Positions 53,004 to 61,532 are shown, numbered from the stretch's first letter. The stretch is 64,000 bases of DNA from CAZQVA01 sp964596685 (GCA_964596685.1 CAZQVA010000003.1:53705-117704), one strand, 5' to 3'. Numbers and translations are program-made. The notes: a model not told the origin generated them from the sequence alone.

Positions 53004-54044
53004 TTATTCTGCGTTGTCGTCCTGACGCTCATCTGGAGAATGTGGAGGAGATTTCATCGCATGCATAAGCTCATGAATGCGTGCTATAACTGGCGCAATG
53101 CCTGTACCTGTTAGGGCAGAAACAACAAAAAGCTTCTCCTTCAAATCAGGGTAGCGCTTTTGAAATTCGATAAGATTCTCTTTACCTTCCTCTGTATCGA
53201 TCTTATTCAGTAATACAAGGTAGGGTTTATCCAAGAGAGTAGAATTATAGGAATGCAGTTCATGACGTAAAGTCGCAAAATCTTCCCAAGGAGTACGCCC
53301 ATCGATACCTGAAGCATCGACAAGAAAGAGAAGTAGATGTGTGCGCTCAATATGTCTTAGGAATTCCAGGCCGAGACCACGGTTTTGATGAGCCCCTTCA
53401 ATGATGCCAGGGATGTCTGCAAGAAGGACGCGGTTTCCTCCGGGAATATAACCCAACTGAGGACGCAAAGTAGTAAAAGGATAAGCAGCAATCTTAACAG
53501 GCACATTTGTCGCTCTCAGCATAAATGTTGACTTGCCAGCATTCGGGAAGCCAACCATCCCGACATCAGCAATTAACTTCAACTCTAGCTCGATTGACAT
53601 TTCCTGTCCAGGTTTGCCAGGTGTGCAGACATTGGGAGCTTGATGCGTTGGTGTCTTAAAACTATTATTTCCCTTACCAGGAGTGCCTCCACGGCAGAGC
53701 AGAACCTGTTGACCATCCTCGGTCAAATCAAAGAGGACTTCCTTTGTGTTAGCATCTTTCACAAGGGTGCCACAAGGAACTTGAATGATAAGATCCGCGC
53801 CTTTTCTGCCCGTTGAACAGGAGCGTCCACCAGCTTGACCGTTGTCCGCCTTAATGACGCGACGATGGCGATATTCCTCAAGGGAGGGCACGTGGATGCT
53901 AGCGCGCACGTAAACAGATCCCCCAGGACCGCCATTGCCACCGCAAGGACCACCTTTAGGGATATATTTTTCACGTCGCCAAGCAACCACTCCGTTGCCG
54001 CCTTTTCCGGCAGCAACGTGAAAGACAACACGGTCTATAAACAT
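53004..54044 (-). CDS. obgE: Obg-family GTPase (ribosome assembly)
   Basis: 346-aa GTPase. The glycine-rich Obg fold (1-158, GGPCGGNGGPGGSVYV) is followed by a G domain with GFPNAGKST, the DIPGIIEGAHQNRGLG switch, and NKID. The C-terminal OCT domain is absent or minimal. Acts in 50S maturation and stress control. It follows rpmA and rplU as in most bacteria. Confidence 0.95.
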   Translation of the reverse strand: MFIDRVVFHVAAGKGGNGVVAWRREKYIPKGGPCGGNGGPGGSVYVRASIHVPSLEEYRHRRVIKADNGQAGGRSCSTGRKGADLIIQVPCGTLVKDANTKEVLFDLTEDGQQVLLCRGGTPGKGNNSFKTPTHQAPNVCTPGKPGQEMSIELELKLIADVGMVGFPNAGKSTFMLRATNVPVKIAAYPFTTLRPQLGYIPGGNRVLLADIPGIIEGAHQNRGLGLEFLRHIERTHLLLFLVDASGIDGRTPWEDFATLRHELHSYNSTLLDKPYLVLLNKIDTEEGKENLIEFQKRYPDLKEKLFVVSALTGTGIAPVIARIHELMHAMKSPPHSPDERQDDNAE

Positions 54045-54074
54045 GGGAGTGGTAAATTAGAAAGAAAAATAAAA

Positions 54075-54326
54075 TTATGCAACAGGTTGAACAGACACGA
54101 ATGTATGTGCACCCTTTCTAAAGGCGACAACGCCATCGATTAAGGCAAATAGGGTGTCATCCGATCCCCTGCCCACGTTTTTGCATGGATGCCATTTTGT
54201 TCCGCGCTGACGTACCAAAATAGAACCCGCTGTTACGAATTGACCTGCACACGTTTTAATTCCAAGTCGCTGTGCGTTGGAATCGCGTCCGTTACGTGTC
54301 GAGCCCTGACCTTTCTTATGTGCCAT
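54075..54326 (-). CDS. rpmA: 50S ribosomal protein L27
   Basis: 83-aa protein beginning MAHKKGQGSTRNGRDSNAQR, the strongly conserved L27 start, with GSILVRQRGTKWHPG-like core (here HPCKNVGRG). No N-terminal cleavage extension. Between rplU and obgE. Confidence 0.97.
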   Translation of the reverse strand: MAHKKGQGSTRNGRDSNAQRLGIKTCAGQFVTAGSILVRQRGTKWHPCKNVGRGSDDTLFALIDGVVAFRKGAHTFVSVQPVA

Positions 54327-54335
54327 GCTATCCTC

Positions 54336-54641
54336 TTATGCAACAATCTCTGTAATTTTGACACGTGTATATTTTTGTCTGTGTCCTACTTTACGACGAT
54401 AGTTTTTTCTGCGCTTATATTTATAGGCAACCACTTTAGGACCTTTAGTCATTCCCAAAACTTCAGCCTTCACAGAAATTCCTTCAATCGCAGGAGTGCC
54501 CAAACGGGCAGTTTTGCCATCATGGAAAAAAACAACATGATCAAAAGTCACCGACTGCTCTTCATTAAGCAGCTCGACATCCAGAAGATCTCCCTTCTGA
54601 ACTTTATATTGCTTTCCACCTGTGCTGATAATTGCGTACAT
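54336..54641 (-). CDS. rplU: 50S ribosomal protein L21
   Basis: 101-aa protein MYAIISTGGKQYKVQKGDLL with KYKRRKNYRRKVGHRQKYT near the C-terminus. ATG 54641 has GAGGA upstream; the upstream ATG at 54656 is not needed. Confidence 0.97.
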   Translation of the reverse strand: MYAIISTGGKQYKVQKGDLLDVELLNEEQSVTFDHVVFFHDGKTARLGTPAIEGISVKAEVLGMTKGPKVVAYKYKRRKNYRRKVGHRQKYTRVKITEIVA

Positions 54642-54685
54642 GTGATCCTCTAACATAATTCTTCCCCCAACAAAATGGGTATAAA

Positions 54686-54758
<73 letters not shown>

Positions 54759-54778
54759 ATGTCAACCATCCGCAGTGA

Positions 54779-54812
54779 AAATACCAGTTCTTCAGCTGTA
54801 AATGTGTATAAC
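54779..54812 (+). repeat. half copy of the TATACCC repeat
   Basis: ATACCAGTTCTTCAGCTGTA and the following AATGTGTATA match the right arm of the repeat with several changes. It lies just after the T3SS-chaperone stop codon. Confidence 0.55.
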
Positions 54813-54820
54813 GCCAGCAA

Positions 54821-55321
54821 TCATAGTTGATTTGCAGGTTTGTCCGCAATATTTTTTAGTCGCTGTAGTGCGAGATTTGCACGTTGTCTAAAAATTTCTT
54901 TTTGAGGATCTTCTCCTTTGGCAGCTAAAACACGGTTATACATCTCTATTGCGGCGGCGTGGCGACCTACTTTTGACAAAAGATCTGCAGCATAGATTGC
55001 TAAACTAGGATTTTCCTTATCTAAGATAGCAGCTGATGTCGCAAACATAACTTCAGCCGCGTAAATCTCCAGGTGGTGAGCGCATAAAGCCGCTCCCAGA
55101 GGATACCGGGCATCCTGAGGGTCCAAATAATTCAAATCAATAAACACTTGCATGGCATTGGCATACTCAGTGCGGTCAAAATAGAAACAAGCTACCGCAT
55201 AATATGTTTCGAAGAATGCGTTATCAAGCCCATAACTCTCTCTTAACGCAGGCTGCGTTTTCTCAAATTCTCTTAAAGCTTCTAGTCCTTCGACGAGATT
55301 CATTGTCTTTTTATCTGCCAT
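54821..55321 (-). CDS. type III secretion chaperone, LcrH/SycD (TPR) family
   Basis: 166-aa soluble protein with about three TPR units between 35 and 145 (ETYYAVACFYFDRTEYANAMQVF, YPLGAALCAHHLEIYAAEVMFATSA, IYAADLLSKVGRHAAAIEMYNRVL). Size and repeat placement fit class II chaperones for T3SS translocators. Chlamydiae keep several such genes away from the main T3SS loci. The client cannot be told from here. Confidence 0.75.
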   Translation of the reverse strand: MADKKTMNLVEGLEALREFEKTQPALRESYGLDNAFFETYYAVACFYFDRTEYANAMQVFIDLNYLDPQDARYPLGAALCAHHLEIYAAEVMFATSAAILDKENPSLAIYAADLLSKVGRHAAAIEMYNRVLAAKGEDPQKEIFRQRANLALQRLKNIADKPANQL

Positions 55322-55341
55322 TTTCCCCTCCTCACGTTATG

Positions 55342-55507
55342 TATACCCATTCCATCTGAAGAATTGGTTTTAGACCGAAGATAAAGCCCCGGGCTCCAAG
55401 TCAGAAAAAGAAGGCCTCATATTACTAATATGGAGGCTTTTTTTCTGGCCAGATCGCAGAAGCTTTTTCTTCGGCCTAAAACCAATTCTTCAGATGGAAT
55501 GGGTATA
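55342..55507 (+). repeat. 166-bp TATACCC palindromic repeat with hairpin, in a divergent promoter region
   Basis: Arms TATACCCATTCCATCTGAAG and CTTCAGATGGAATGGGTATA are exact inverted repeats. The core 55402-55447 (CAGAAAAAGAAGGCCTCATAT...ATATGGAGGCTTTTTTTCTG) is a terminator-like hairpin. It lies between the starts of the chaperone gene and ruvC, upstream of both. Confidence 0.92.
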
Positions 55508-55557
55508 AATCAAGAAAGATTTGCAAATTCAAAGCAAGATCCCGCATACTTCGGTTT

Positions 55558-56043
55558 ATGATTATTCTCGGCATCGATCCTGGAACACGTGCTATGGGGT
55601 ATGGTCTCATCGACTGTCGCTCTAAAGCCCCTATTACTCTTGACTTTGGCGCCATTTGCCCTCCGGCAACCCTTGCCTTACATGAGAGATATGTCATCCT
55701 TTACGATGCTGTAAAAAGTCTCATCGCACAATATCACCCCACCAGCCTCGCGATTGAACGCCAATTCATAAGTCCAAAATCCAATATCGATAGCATACGT
55801 AAATTAGGCATGGCGACAGGCGTCGCCGTCCTCGCCGCCGCGCATGGCGGACTTTCATGCCATGAATATGCCCCCTCTTCTGCTAAGCTTGCCATTGTAG
55901 GCAACGGGAAAGCGAGCAAAGAACAAGTACAAAAAATGATTCAACTCGTCTTAAGGCTTCCACAACCGCCTACACCTTGTGATGCTGCCGACGCTTTAGC
56001 CATAGCCATTTGCCACCTACATCATCATGCTCGCATATATTAA
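55558..56043 (+). CDS. ruvC: Holliday junction resolvase RuvC
   Basis: 161-aa RNase H-fold nuclease. It has D7 in LGIDPGTRAMGYG, E in AIERQFIS, and DAADALAIAICH carrying the last acidic residues. Standard length. Overlaps ruvA by 17 nt. Confidence 0.96.
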   Translation: MIILGIDPGTRAMGYGLIDCRSKAPITLDFGAICPPATLALHERYVILYDAVKSLIAQYHPTSLAIERQFISPKSNIDSIRKLGMATGVAVLAAAHGGLSCHEYAPSSAKLAIVGNGKASKEQVQKMIQLVLRLPQPPTPCDAADALAIAICHLHHHARIY

Positions 56044-56599
56044 AGGCACCCTTGCCTCACTCACTACTCATACAGCTATTTTGGAAGTACAAGGAGTCGG
56101 CTATCTCCTGCAAATCCCCCAAGGAAGTTTTGCTGATTGCTCCCTAGGATCTCTTCAAACGATTTATACGCGTTTTATCATTCATCAAGAACAACCTCAA
56201 CTTTTCGGATTTGCCCACGAGCAGCAACGCACACTCTTTGATCTACTTGTCACCCTTCCCGGCATCGGTCCAAAAACCGCCTTACATATGCTTGGAACCC
56301 TTTCTGTAGAACAATTTGCCGATTGCATTCAGAATGAGAAAAAGGAGTGGTTACAACGAGTCCCTGGGATTGGAAAAAAAACCGCCGAGCGCATCATCCT
56401 CGAACTCAAAGACAAGATCCCTGCCGACTGGTTAACTCTTCCTCATCATTCTCTTGCAGCGGATGCGATTGCAGCATTAGTTCATCTAGGATATCCCCAT
56501 CCGTTAGCCTCTAAAGCTGTTCATGAAGTCGCCGATGACTCCGAAAATCTATCCGACTTGATTTCTAAATCCCTCAAGCAACTTTGTCAACGCCCATGA
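56027..56599 (+). CDS. ruvA: Holliday junction branch-migration protein RuvA
   Basis: 190-aa DNA-binding tetramer subunit. N-terminal OB fold MLAYIKGTLAS...VQGVGYLLQIP, two helix-hairpin-helix motifs (LPGIGPKTA, VPGIGKKTAERI) and a small C-terminal RuvB-binding domain. RuvB is not in the window. Confidence 0.96.
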   Translation: MLAYIKGTLASLTTHTAILEVQGVGYLLQIPQGSFADCSLGSLQTIYTRFIIHQEQPQLFGFAHEQQRTLFDLLVTLPGIGPKTALHMLGTLSVEQFADCIQNEKKEWLQRVPGIGKKTAERIILELKDKIPADWLTLPHHSLAADAIAALVHLGYPHPLASKAVHEVADDSENLSDLISKSLKQLCQRP

Positions 56600-57219
56600 C
56601 ACCTAAAATGCGCGCTAAACATGTCATGCGCCTACTTAACCACTACTTTCCCGATCCAAAAGTTCCCTTAGTTCACAGTGACTGCTATACATTGCTCATC
56701 GCTGTTTTACTTTCCGCACAATGCACCGATGCACGCGTCAATCAAATCACCCCGCAATTATTCAGCGAGGCACGCACACCACAGGCCATGATTCAGCTAC
56801 CCATTGCCACCATTGCCTCCATCATACGCCCCTGCGGTCTTTTTAACGCAAAAGCCCATGCCATTTGGCATCTTTCAAAGATGTTAATTGAAAAACATAA
56901 TGGCCAGGTCCCCAACAATTTCCTTGACCTTGAGGCACTTCCTGGAGTAGGCCATAAAACGGCATCTGTCGTCATGGCGCAGGGCTTTGGCAAAGCAGCC
57001 TTTCCTGTTGATACGCATATTTTTAGATGTGCGCGGCGATGGGGATTAAGCCACGGAAAAACTGTCGAAAAGGTGGAAGAGGATTTAAAACACCTCTTTC
57101 CTCAAGAGCACTGGAACCGCCTCCACCTCCAAATCATCTATTTTGCGCGCACATTTTGTCCCGCAAAACAACACAACCCTCTTATCTGTCCGCTGTGTTC
57201 GATACTCTCAAGCGCATAA
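56596..57219 (+). CDS. nth: endonuclease III-type DNA glycosylase/AP lyase, atypical Fe-S region
   Basis: 207-aa HhH-GPD enzyme for oxidised pyrimidines. HhH LPGVGHKTASVV with catalytic K121 and FPVDTHIFR with D139 are intact. The Fe-S motif, normally C-x6-C-x2-C-x5-C, appears as C188-x9-C198-x2-C201 with no fourth Cys before the stop. ATG 56596 overlaps ruvA by 4 nt; TTG 56584 is an alternative. Its 3' end overlaps the convergent oxidase gene by 38 bp. Confidence 0.9.
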   Translation: MTPKMRAKHVMRLLNHYFPDPKVPLVHSDCYTLLIAVLLSAQCTDARVNQITPQLFSEARTPQAMIQLPIATIASIIRPCGLFNAKAHAIWHLSKMLIEKHNGQVPNNFLDLEALPGVGHKTASVVMAQGFGKAAFPVDTHIFRCARRWGLSHGKTVEKVEEDLKHLFPQEHWNRLHLQIIYFARTFCPAKQHNPLICPLCSILSSA

Positions 57220-58399
57220 TCTCCTTATAGAGGTGTTCTGCAAAAGGGATCGCCGATGTAAATGCTGGTGATACGGCATTAAGGACATGTAATGAATGTG
57301 CATCACCTTCAAAACAAAAGTCGTTTACGAGTTTTCGCTCATGGATATCTAAGAGCTGTGCACGAATCCCCGCTTTTCCCCAATGCGTATAATTTTCTAA
57401 ACGCACTCCCTCAAGTAGCTCTGCTGATTGCTTGACGAGATAACTCCGCGAGTATTTCTTCATTTCTTCAAAAGCAAGCGTACGAAAATCAAACCCGCCG
57501 CCCACAAATAGCTGTAACTGTTCTTTAATGATTTGGAAAAATTCAGCAAACCTGAAACGATCAAACCCCTTATATTGCTCGCGCCAGAATGCAGGCATAG
57601 CAGTTGGACCGATTTTAGAATGACCATCCACAGTGACAGTATGGTGTACACCTAAAAATGGATTAGCTAAGTTGGGCACAGGGTAAATGTTTGTACGAAG
57701 CGCTCCAACCGGTTCAGAAGAATAAAGGTACACCCCTTTAAAAGGTAAAATTGTATAACGTGCACCAAAACCATACTCACGGGCAATCGCATCGGCATAG
57801 AGGCCAGCACAATTGATAAGAAATGTCGGTTTTATCCATTCACCAGAGGTAAGCTCTACTCTCTTGTCGACATGCCTTTTATAGCCCACTCCCAGTCTTA
57901 CATCAATTTTTAGTTTCTTGGCATGTGCAAGAAAACTAGTTAACACATCCAAAGGAGCAACTGTTGCGGTCGTAGGACTCCACAGAGCGTATTTATAAGT
58001 CTTGACGCGTGGTTCAATGACCTTTGCCTCTGCAGCAGTAATTTTATGCAGCTCTACATCATTGACATGTGCGCGTTGTAGGAGAATGTCCAGCCCTTGC
58101 AATTCTTCTTCGTTGCGCGCAACAACCAATTTACCACATTGATTTATTGGTAATTTATGTTCCAAACACCACTGTCTCAACGCCTGGTTGCCCAAACGAC
58201 AAAACCGTGCTTTCAAACTATTGGCCGTATAATAAAATCCCGCATGTAAGACACCACTATTTCTTCCAGAGGCATGCATACCAATTGCAGGTTCTTTGTC
58301 GATGAGTGTAATTCTTGCCGTTGGCTCTTTTTTTGCAATTTGGAGCGCGACGCTAGTGCCAATAATACCAGCGCCCACGATGAGATAATCGATTTCCAT
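57182..58399 (-). CDS. lhgO: L-2-hydroxyglutarate oxidase-type FAD enzyme
   Basis: 405-aa DAO-family flavoprotein. FAD loop VGAGIIGTSVALQIAKKEP is followed by GRNSGVLHAGFYYTANSLKARFC, highly typical of LhgO, which oxidises L-2-hydroxyglutarate to 2-oxoglutarate. INCAGLYADAIA is also present. ATG 58399 was chosen over 58456 because the FAD fold begins at MEIDYLIVG and AAAAGG precedes it. It follows the DUF2063 gene by 11 nt, so it is the last gene of the MNIO operon. A metabolic link to that pathway is unknown. Confidence 0.85.
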   Translation of the reverse strand: MEIDYLIVGAGIIGTSVALQIAKKEPTARITLIDKEPAIGMHASGRNSGVLHAGFYYTANSLKARFCRLGNQALRQWCLEHKLPINQCGKLVVARNEEELQGLDILLQRAHVNDVELHKITAAEAKVIEPRVKTYKYALWSPTTATVAPLDVLTSFLAHAKKLKIDVRLGVGYKRHVDKRVELTSGEWIKPTFLINCAGLYADAIAREYGFGARYTILPFKGVYLYSSEPVGALRTNIYPVPNLANPFLGVHHTVTVDGHSKIGPTAMPAFWREQYKGFDRFRFAEFFQIIKEQLQLFVGGGFDFRTLAFEEMKKYSRSYLVKQSAELLEGVRLENYTHWGKAGIRAQLLDIHERKLVNDFCFEGDAHSLHVLNAVSPAFTSAIPFAEHLYKEIMRLRVSNTADR

Positions 58400-58410
58400 A
58401 GTACCTTTTT

Positions 58411-59286
58411 CTAAAAGGGTATCAGCCATCCGACCTGTAGCCATTGGGGAATCCAACCACCAAGCCCTTGCTCTACCTCTCTACTTAAGGTTGGATCTCT
58501 TTCAGCCCTTTCACAAGCCTCATCAAAGCTAGCGCCCCCTTGAATAAAACTCAAGAAAGCATATTCACCATGTGAAAGATCCCACTTTGCTGAATCCAAA
58601 TCCTTATCGCGACCAATTAAGAAATAACGCGTTTTATCAAAACGCACTAATTCAGGAAAATCATGATCCAACCAGTAATCCGCATCTTCCTGCGCCAGCA
58701 TGGCATCGCGGAAGCCAATCCAGTCAGCATCAAACGCAAATAGCGTCAAAAATGGCTGCAACTTTAATTTCTGCTGCAAAGCGGTCTCATTCAGTTCCGT
58801 GCGCCAAGGCTCTACACTCTCTCCAGAAAAGCCATAAAGAATCGCTAAGTCAAGTTTGGCTATTCTGACAATCACATCCTTGTCATCATCGCAATAATTG
58901 TCTTCAAGCCATTGCGGCAAACCACTGACAATCTCCCTTAAACACCAACTAGCAGGAGGATTTTGGTGGAAATAGGGCGTCGCAATCCGGTCATTAAATT
59001 CCGCTTTACCAAAAAGTCGCGTCAAGCAGGGATAATCAGATTGTAAAACATCTAAAATACGCCACCAGTACTGTTGATTATAAAGCTCAGCACGTTCATG
59101 TGGTTGTAACGTGTGACTTGGCACAATATAACGGGGCGCTTCATAAACGAGAAGTGTCCCATCTACGGTATGGGGTGCGGAATCAGTAAAATTCACTAAA
59201 GGGCGCGTAATGACTTTAGCAAACCAATCCTGTAGTTGCACTAAACTTGCTGGTGCTTTTAAAAGAGGTAATTGTTGTGATGGCAT
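58411..59286 (-). CDS. DUF2063 family MNIO partner protein (BufC/HvfC/MbnC-like)
   Basis: 291-aa soluble protein. The N-terminal DUF2063 domain (about 15-110) shows LQDWFAKVITRPL, an RAELYNQQYWWRILDVLQSDYPCLTRLFG core and YFHQNPPASWCLREIVSGLPQWLED, matching the family. The C-terminal 150 residues form the second domain of such partners. These proteins bind the precursor leader and help the MNIO oxidase. It lies 3 nt after the MNIO gene. Its pairing with DUF692 is the strongest family evidence. Confidence 0.88.
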   Translation of the reverse strand: MPSQQLPLLKAPASLVQLQDWFAKVITRPLVNFTDSAPHTVDGTLLVYEAPRYIVPSHTLQPHERAELYNQQYWWRILDVLQSDYPCLTRLFGKAEFNDRIATPYFHQNPPASWCLREIVSGLPQWLEDNYCDDDKDVIVRIAKLDLAILYGFSGESVEPWRTELNETALQQKLKLQPFLTLFAFDADWIGFRDAMLAQEDADYWLDHDFPELVRFDKTRYFLIGRDKDLDSAKWDLSHGEYAFLSFIQGGASFDEACERAERDPTLSREVEQGLGGWIPQWLQVGWLIPF

Positions 59287-59289
59287 GAT

Positions 59290-60141
59290 TTACCCCGCCG
59301 CACAAGTTGTAGATTCAACTAAGGCACCCTTTTGAAATTCTTTGGCGCGCAGTGCTTCTTTCCATGTGTCTTCGAAACTTAAGAAATCGCTATCCCACTC
59401 AAGGAGTGTCGAAGCACAATCTGTTTTAGGCCACACTTCTGAGTAGAGATTCCATACTTCATCACATACGTGATCATTATGTGTATCAAGAAGATATTTT
59501 CCCTTGTTGGTGTGCCCGGCCAAGTGTATCTGAAGCACTCTTTCAAAAGGAATATGTCGTAAATACTCTTTAGGATCGAAATTGTGGTTATAGCTAGAGA
59601 CATAGACGTTGTTAACATCGAGCATCATGAAAATATCTGCTTTCTCTGCCACAGCGGTATAAAATTCCCACTCCGTCATTTCATCTTCTTTAAAAGCCAC
59701 ATAAGAAGAAAGATTCTCGAGCGCAAAAGGCACTTCAAGAAAGTCTTGCACAATGCGCGCCCTCTCGGAAACATATTCTACAACGGCCTTTGTCATAGGC
59801 AAGGGCAGAAGATCGTGAAAATGCCCCCCCTTCATCTGTCCCCAGCATAAGTGGTCAGAGAGCCATGGCGTTTTTGTAATTTTTGTAAGCGCTTTTAAAC
59901 GACGCAGATAATCGAAGTCAAGGGGCTGTGGACTTCCAATCCCCAAAGTCACACCATGCTGAACGACAGGATAGCGCTCTGCAATGCGTTCCAAATTCTC
60001 CATTGGCTTGCCACCAGCCTTCATGAAGTTTTCGCTAATGATCTCAAACCAGTCGATTGCTGGCCAATGAGTAAAAATATGATTATAGTGCTCCACGCGG
60101 AGCCCAATGCCTATTCCTAGGCGGGCAGAAGGTTTTTTCAT
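59290..60141 (-). CDS. DUF692/MNIO multinuclear non-heme iron oxidase (BufB/HvfB/MbnB-like)
   Basis: 283-aa TIM-barrel iron enzyme that modifies cysteines in RiPP precursors (family examples MbnB, TglH, ChrH and bufferin BufB). Conserved ligand segments are all present: QHG (61-63), SDHLCW (95-100), LENLSSY (141-147), LDVNNVYVS (174-182), QIHLAGH (204-210), DTH (219-221) and LEWD (247-250). The start GLRVEHYNHIF and WFEIISENFM blocks are BufB-like. It overlaps the lipoprotein gene by 4 nt. The expected reaction is Cys oxidation to a thiooxazole or similar ring; the product is not known. Confidence 0.93.
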   Translation of the reverse strand: MKKPSARLGIGIGLRVEHYNHIFTHWPAIDWFEIISENFMKAGGKPMENLERIAERYPVVQHGVTLGIGSPQPLDFDYLRRLKALTKITKTPWLSDHLCWGQMKGGHFHDLLPLPMTKAVVEYVSERARIVQDFLEVPFALENLSSYVAFKEDEMTEWEFYTAVAEKADIFMMLDVNNVYVSSYNHNFDPKEYLRHIPFERVLQIHLAGHTNKGKYLLDTHNDHVCDEVWNLYSEVWPKTDCASTLLEWDSDFLSFEDTWKEALRAKEFQKGALVESTTCAAG

Positions 60142-60941
60142 GATGCAGTTGCCGTCAATGAGGAAGTGTATTCAACAGCTAGATTGGGTTCCATCGGCTT
60201 CGTTAGCGCGATCGCAAAACCTCTAGCCTGTGGGGTAAGTAAGAGATAAATAGCTTTTTGCTCTGTCGAAAGAAGCGAGCAAAAATCCTTCTGTTCTTTA
60301 GGTAAACGATTGATGTCGATCTGGGCGGCGCGCTCGACGGCATCATCTGGTTGCATTTTTTGAGCAAAGATCAGCGCCTTATTTTGCGCTTCATAACCGA
60401 GTGCGCAAAACAGCAATTGCGCCGGGGCACTTAAATGTTTGATAAACTCTTCTTCTTCATCTGTCAAACCTTCACGTTGCCTTGCAATACCGCGCTCTAC
60501 TGCAGCATCAGCATCCATTCCATCGCGCACCTGCACAACGACCCAATCCGTCCATTCTTCATCTAGGCTCAAAAACAATACTTGATTTTGTTTATTGAGT
60601 TTGGCAAACAGGGCTTGCTGGTCATCGGGAAGGCGGTGCATATCTTGCACAAGAGATGTGGCAACAGCGACTTCAGGTGTTTGTTTTTTTGCAAAAAACA
60701 TAGCCTGCGCGCGTTGTAAAGGAGAAAAATCCAAAAACTTTTCTTGATTCAAGTGATTTAATTTTTTGAAAAAATCATCTTCTTGCGCACTGAAGTGATC
60801 TGCTAATATCTCCTCTTCAAGCGCAGGATTTGGGGCAACAAGACCTGATGAATCGACGGTACTACAAGCACACGCAAATACACTCAAGCAAACTGCTACC
60901 CCAAAAGACACAGGGTACAGAAAGTATCCCTGCTTGCTCAT
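60138..60941 (-). CDS. four-repeat lipoprotein of the MNIO operon
   Basis: 267-aa putative lipoprotein with hydrophobic signal SFGVAVCLSVFAC and lipobox V-F-A-C24 (C26 is an alternative). After a 25-residue linker come four divergent repeats of about 45 residues (52-98, 106-152, 162-207, 216-260). Each has F--L---Q--(L/F)--L, then an A-rich helix and a P--AVE motif (TPEVAVA, DADAAVE, QPDDAVE, EPNLAVE). I know no named family. Its ATG follows the precursor stop with no gap and its TGA overlaps the MNIO ATG. A periplasmic receptor or chaperone of the modified peptides is plausible but unproven. Confidence 0.75.
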   Translation of the reverse strand: MSKQGYFLYPVSFGVAVCLSVFACACSTVDSSGLVAPNPALEEEILADHFSAQEDDFFKKLNHLNQEKFLDFSPLQRAQAMFFAKKQTPEVAVATSLVQDMHRLPDDQQALFAKLNKQNQVLFLSLDEEWTDWVVVQVRDGMDADAAVERGIARQREGLTDEEEEFIKHLSAPAQLLFCALGYEAQNKALIFAQKMQPDDAVERAAQIDINRLPKEQKDFCSLLSTEQKAIYLLLTPQARGFAIALTKPMEPNLAVEYTSSLTATAS

Positions 60942-61382
60942 CTAGCGACCTACTTTTGCACGCTTAGCTGCTTGAGCGGCATTAGAAGCACCACTTTTTC
61001 CTTCATCGCCACCATTGCTGCCATCGCCATTTTTCTTGGCTGTGCAAGAAGCTTTACCAGAACAGCTGCTCTCTTTTCCAGCAGCACCATTGGTGTCTTG
61101 CTGATAAGCTCTACGAGCAGAAGCACTCTGTGTTCCACCCTGCGCGCTGCTACCTTGTTTTCCTTGGTCAGCCTGACCAGCACAGCTGTGCGTTGCTGTG
61201 CCGTTAGAACCATTACCGCCTGTCTTTGAGCTATCATCGCTTTGACGTAGCGCTGGAGACTTAGGCTGATCACTGCGAGAATAGTTAGAACGAATCTCAC
61301 TGCTGATTCCTTCAACTGCACTCAATTGTGCTGCAGAAACAAGGCCAGCAGCAACAAGAGTTAAAAGATGCTTAGATTTCAT
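60942..61382 (-). CDS. exported Cys-containing MNIO precursor candidate A3
   Basis: 146-aa secreted peptide with signal MKSKHLLTLVAAGLVSAAQLSA. The mature part is Gly/Ser/Asn/Ala-rich and hydrophilic, with three Cys: THSCAGQA (C67) and CSGKASC (C107, C113). HSCAGQ is the motif I associate with DUF2282-type bufferins, and the CSGKASC block resembles CKGKNSC-type bufferin cores. It is last of three precursor-like genes and directly coupled to the lipoprotein gene. No enzyme fold is present. Confidence 0.8.
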   Translation of the reverse strand: MKSKHLLTLVAAGLVSAAQLSAVEGISSEIRSNYSRSDQPKSPALRQSDDSSKTGGNGSNGTATHSCAGQADQGKQGSSAQGGTQSASARRAYQQDTNGAAGKESSCSGKASCTAKKNGDGSNGGDEGKSGASNAAQAAKRAKVGR

Positions 61383-61493
61383 GACTTATACCAATCTTAA
61401 AGTTAGTTTTCATATAGAGTCGGAGCTTGACGCCACACGCGTTCAAGTTATCCTTTTATTTATATCTATTTACTATTTAGTTGCAAGGGGTTA

Positions 61494-61525
61494 GATGCAA
61501 GGGGCAAAAAATCACCCCTTGCATC
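61494..61525 (-). promoter_or_regulatory. strong stem-loop between precursor genes A2 and A3
   Basis: GATGCAAGGGG and CCCCTTGCATC pair perfectly over 11 bp around a 10-nt loop just downstream of the A2 stop. No T tract follows on the minus strand, so it looks more like an mRNA stabilising or partial attenuator hairpin than a full terminator. A TGCAAGGGG half-site repeats at 61482-61490. Confidence 0.6.
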
Positions 61526-61532
61526 GACTTGC

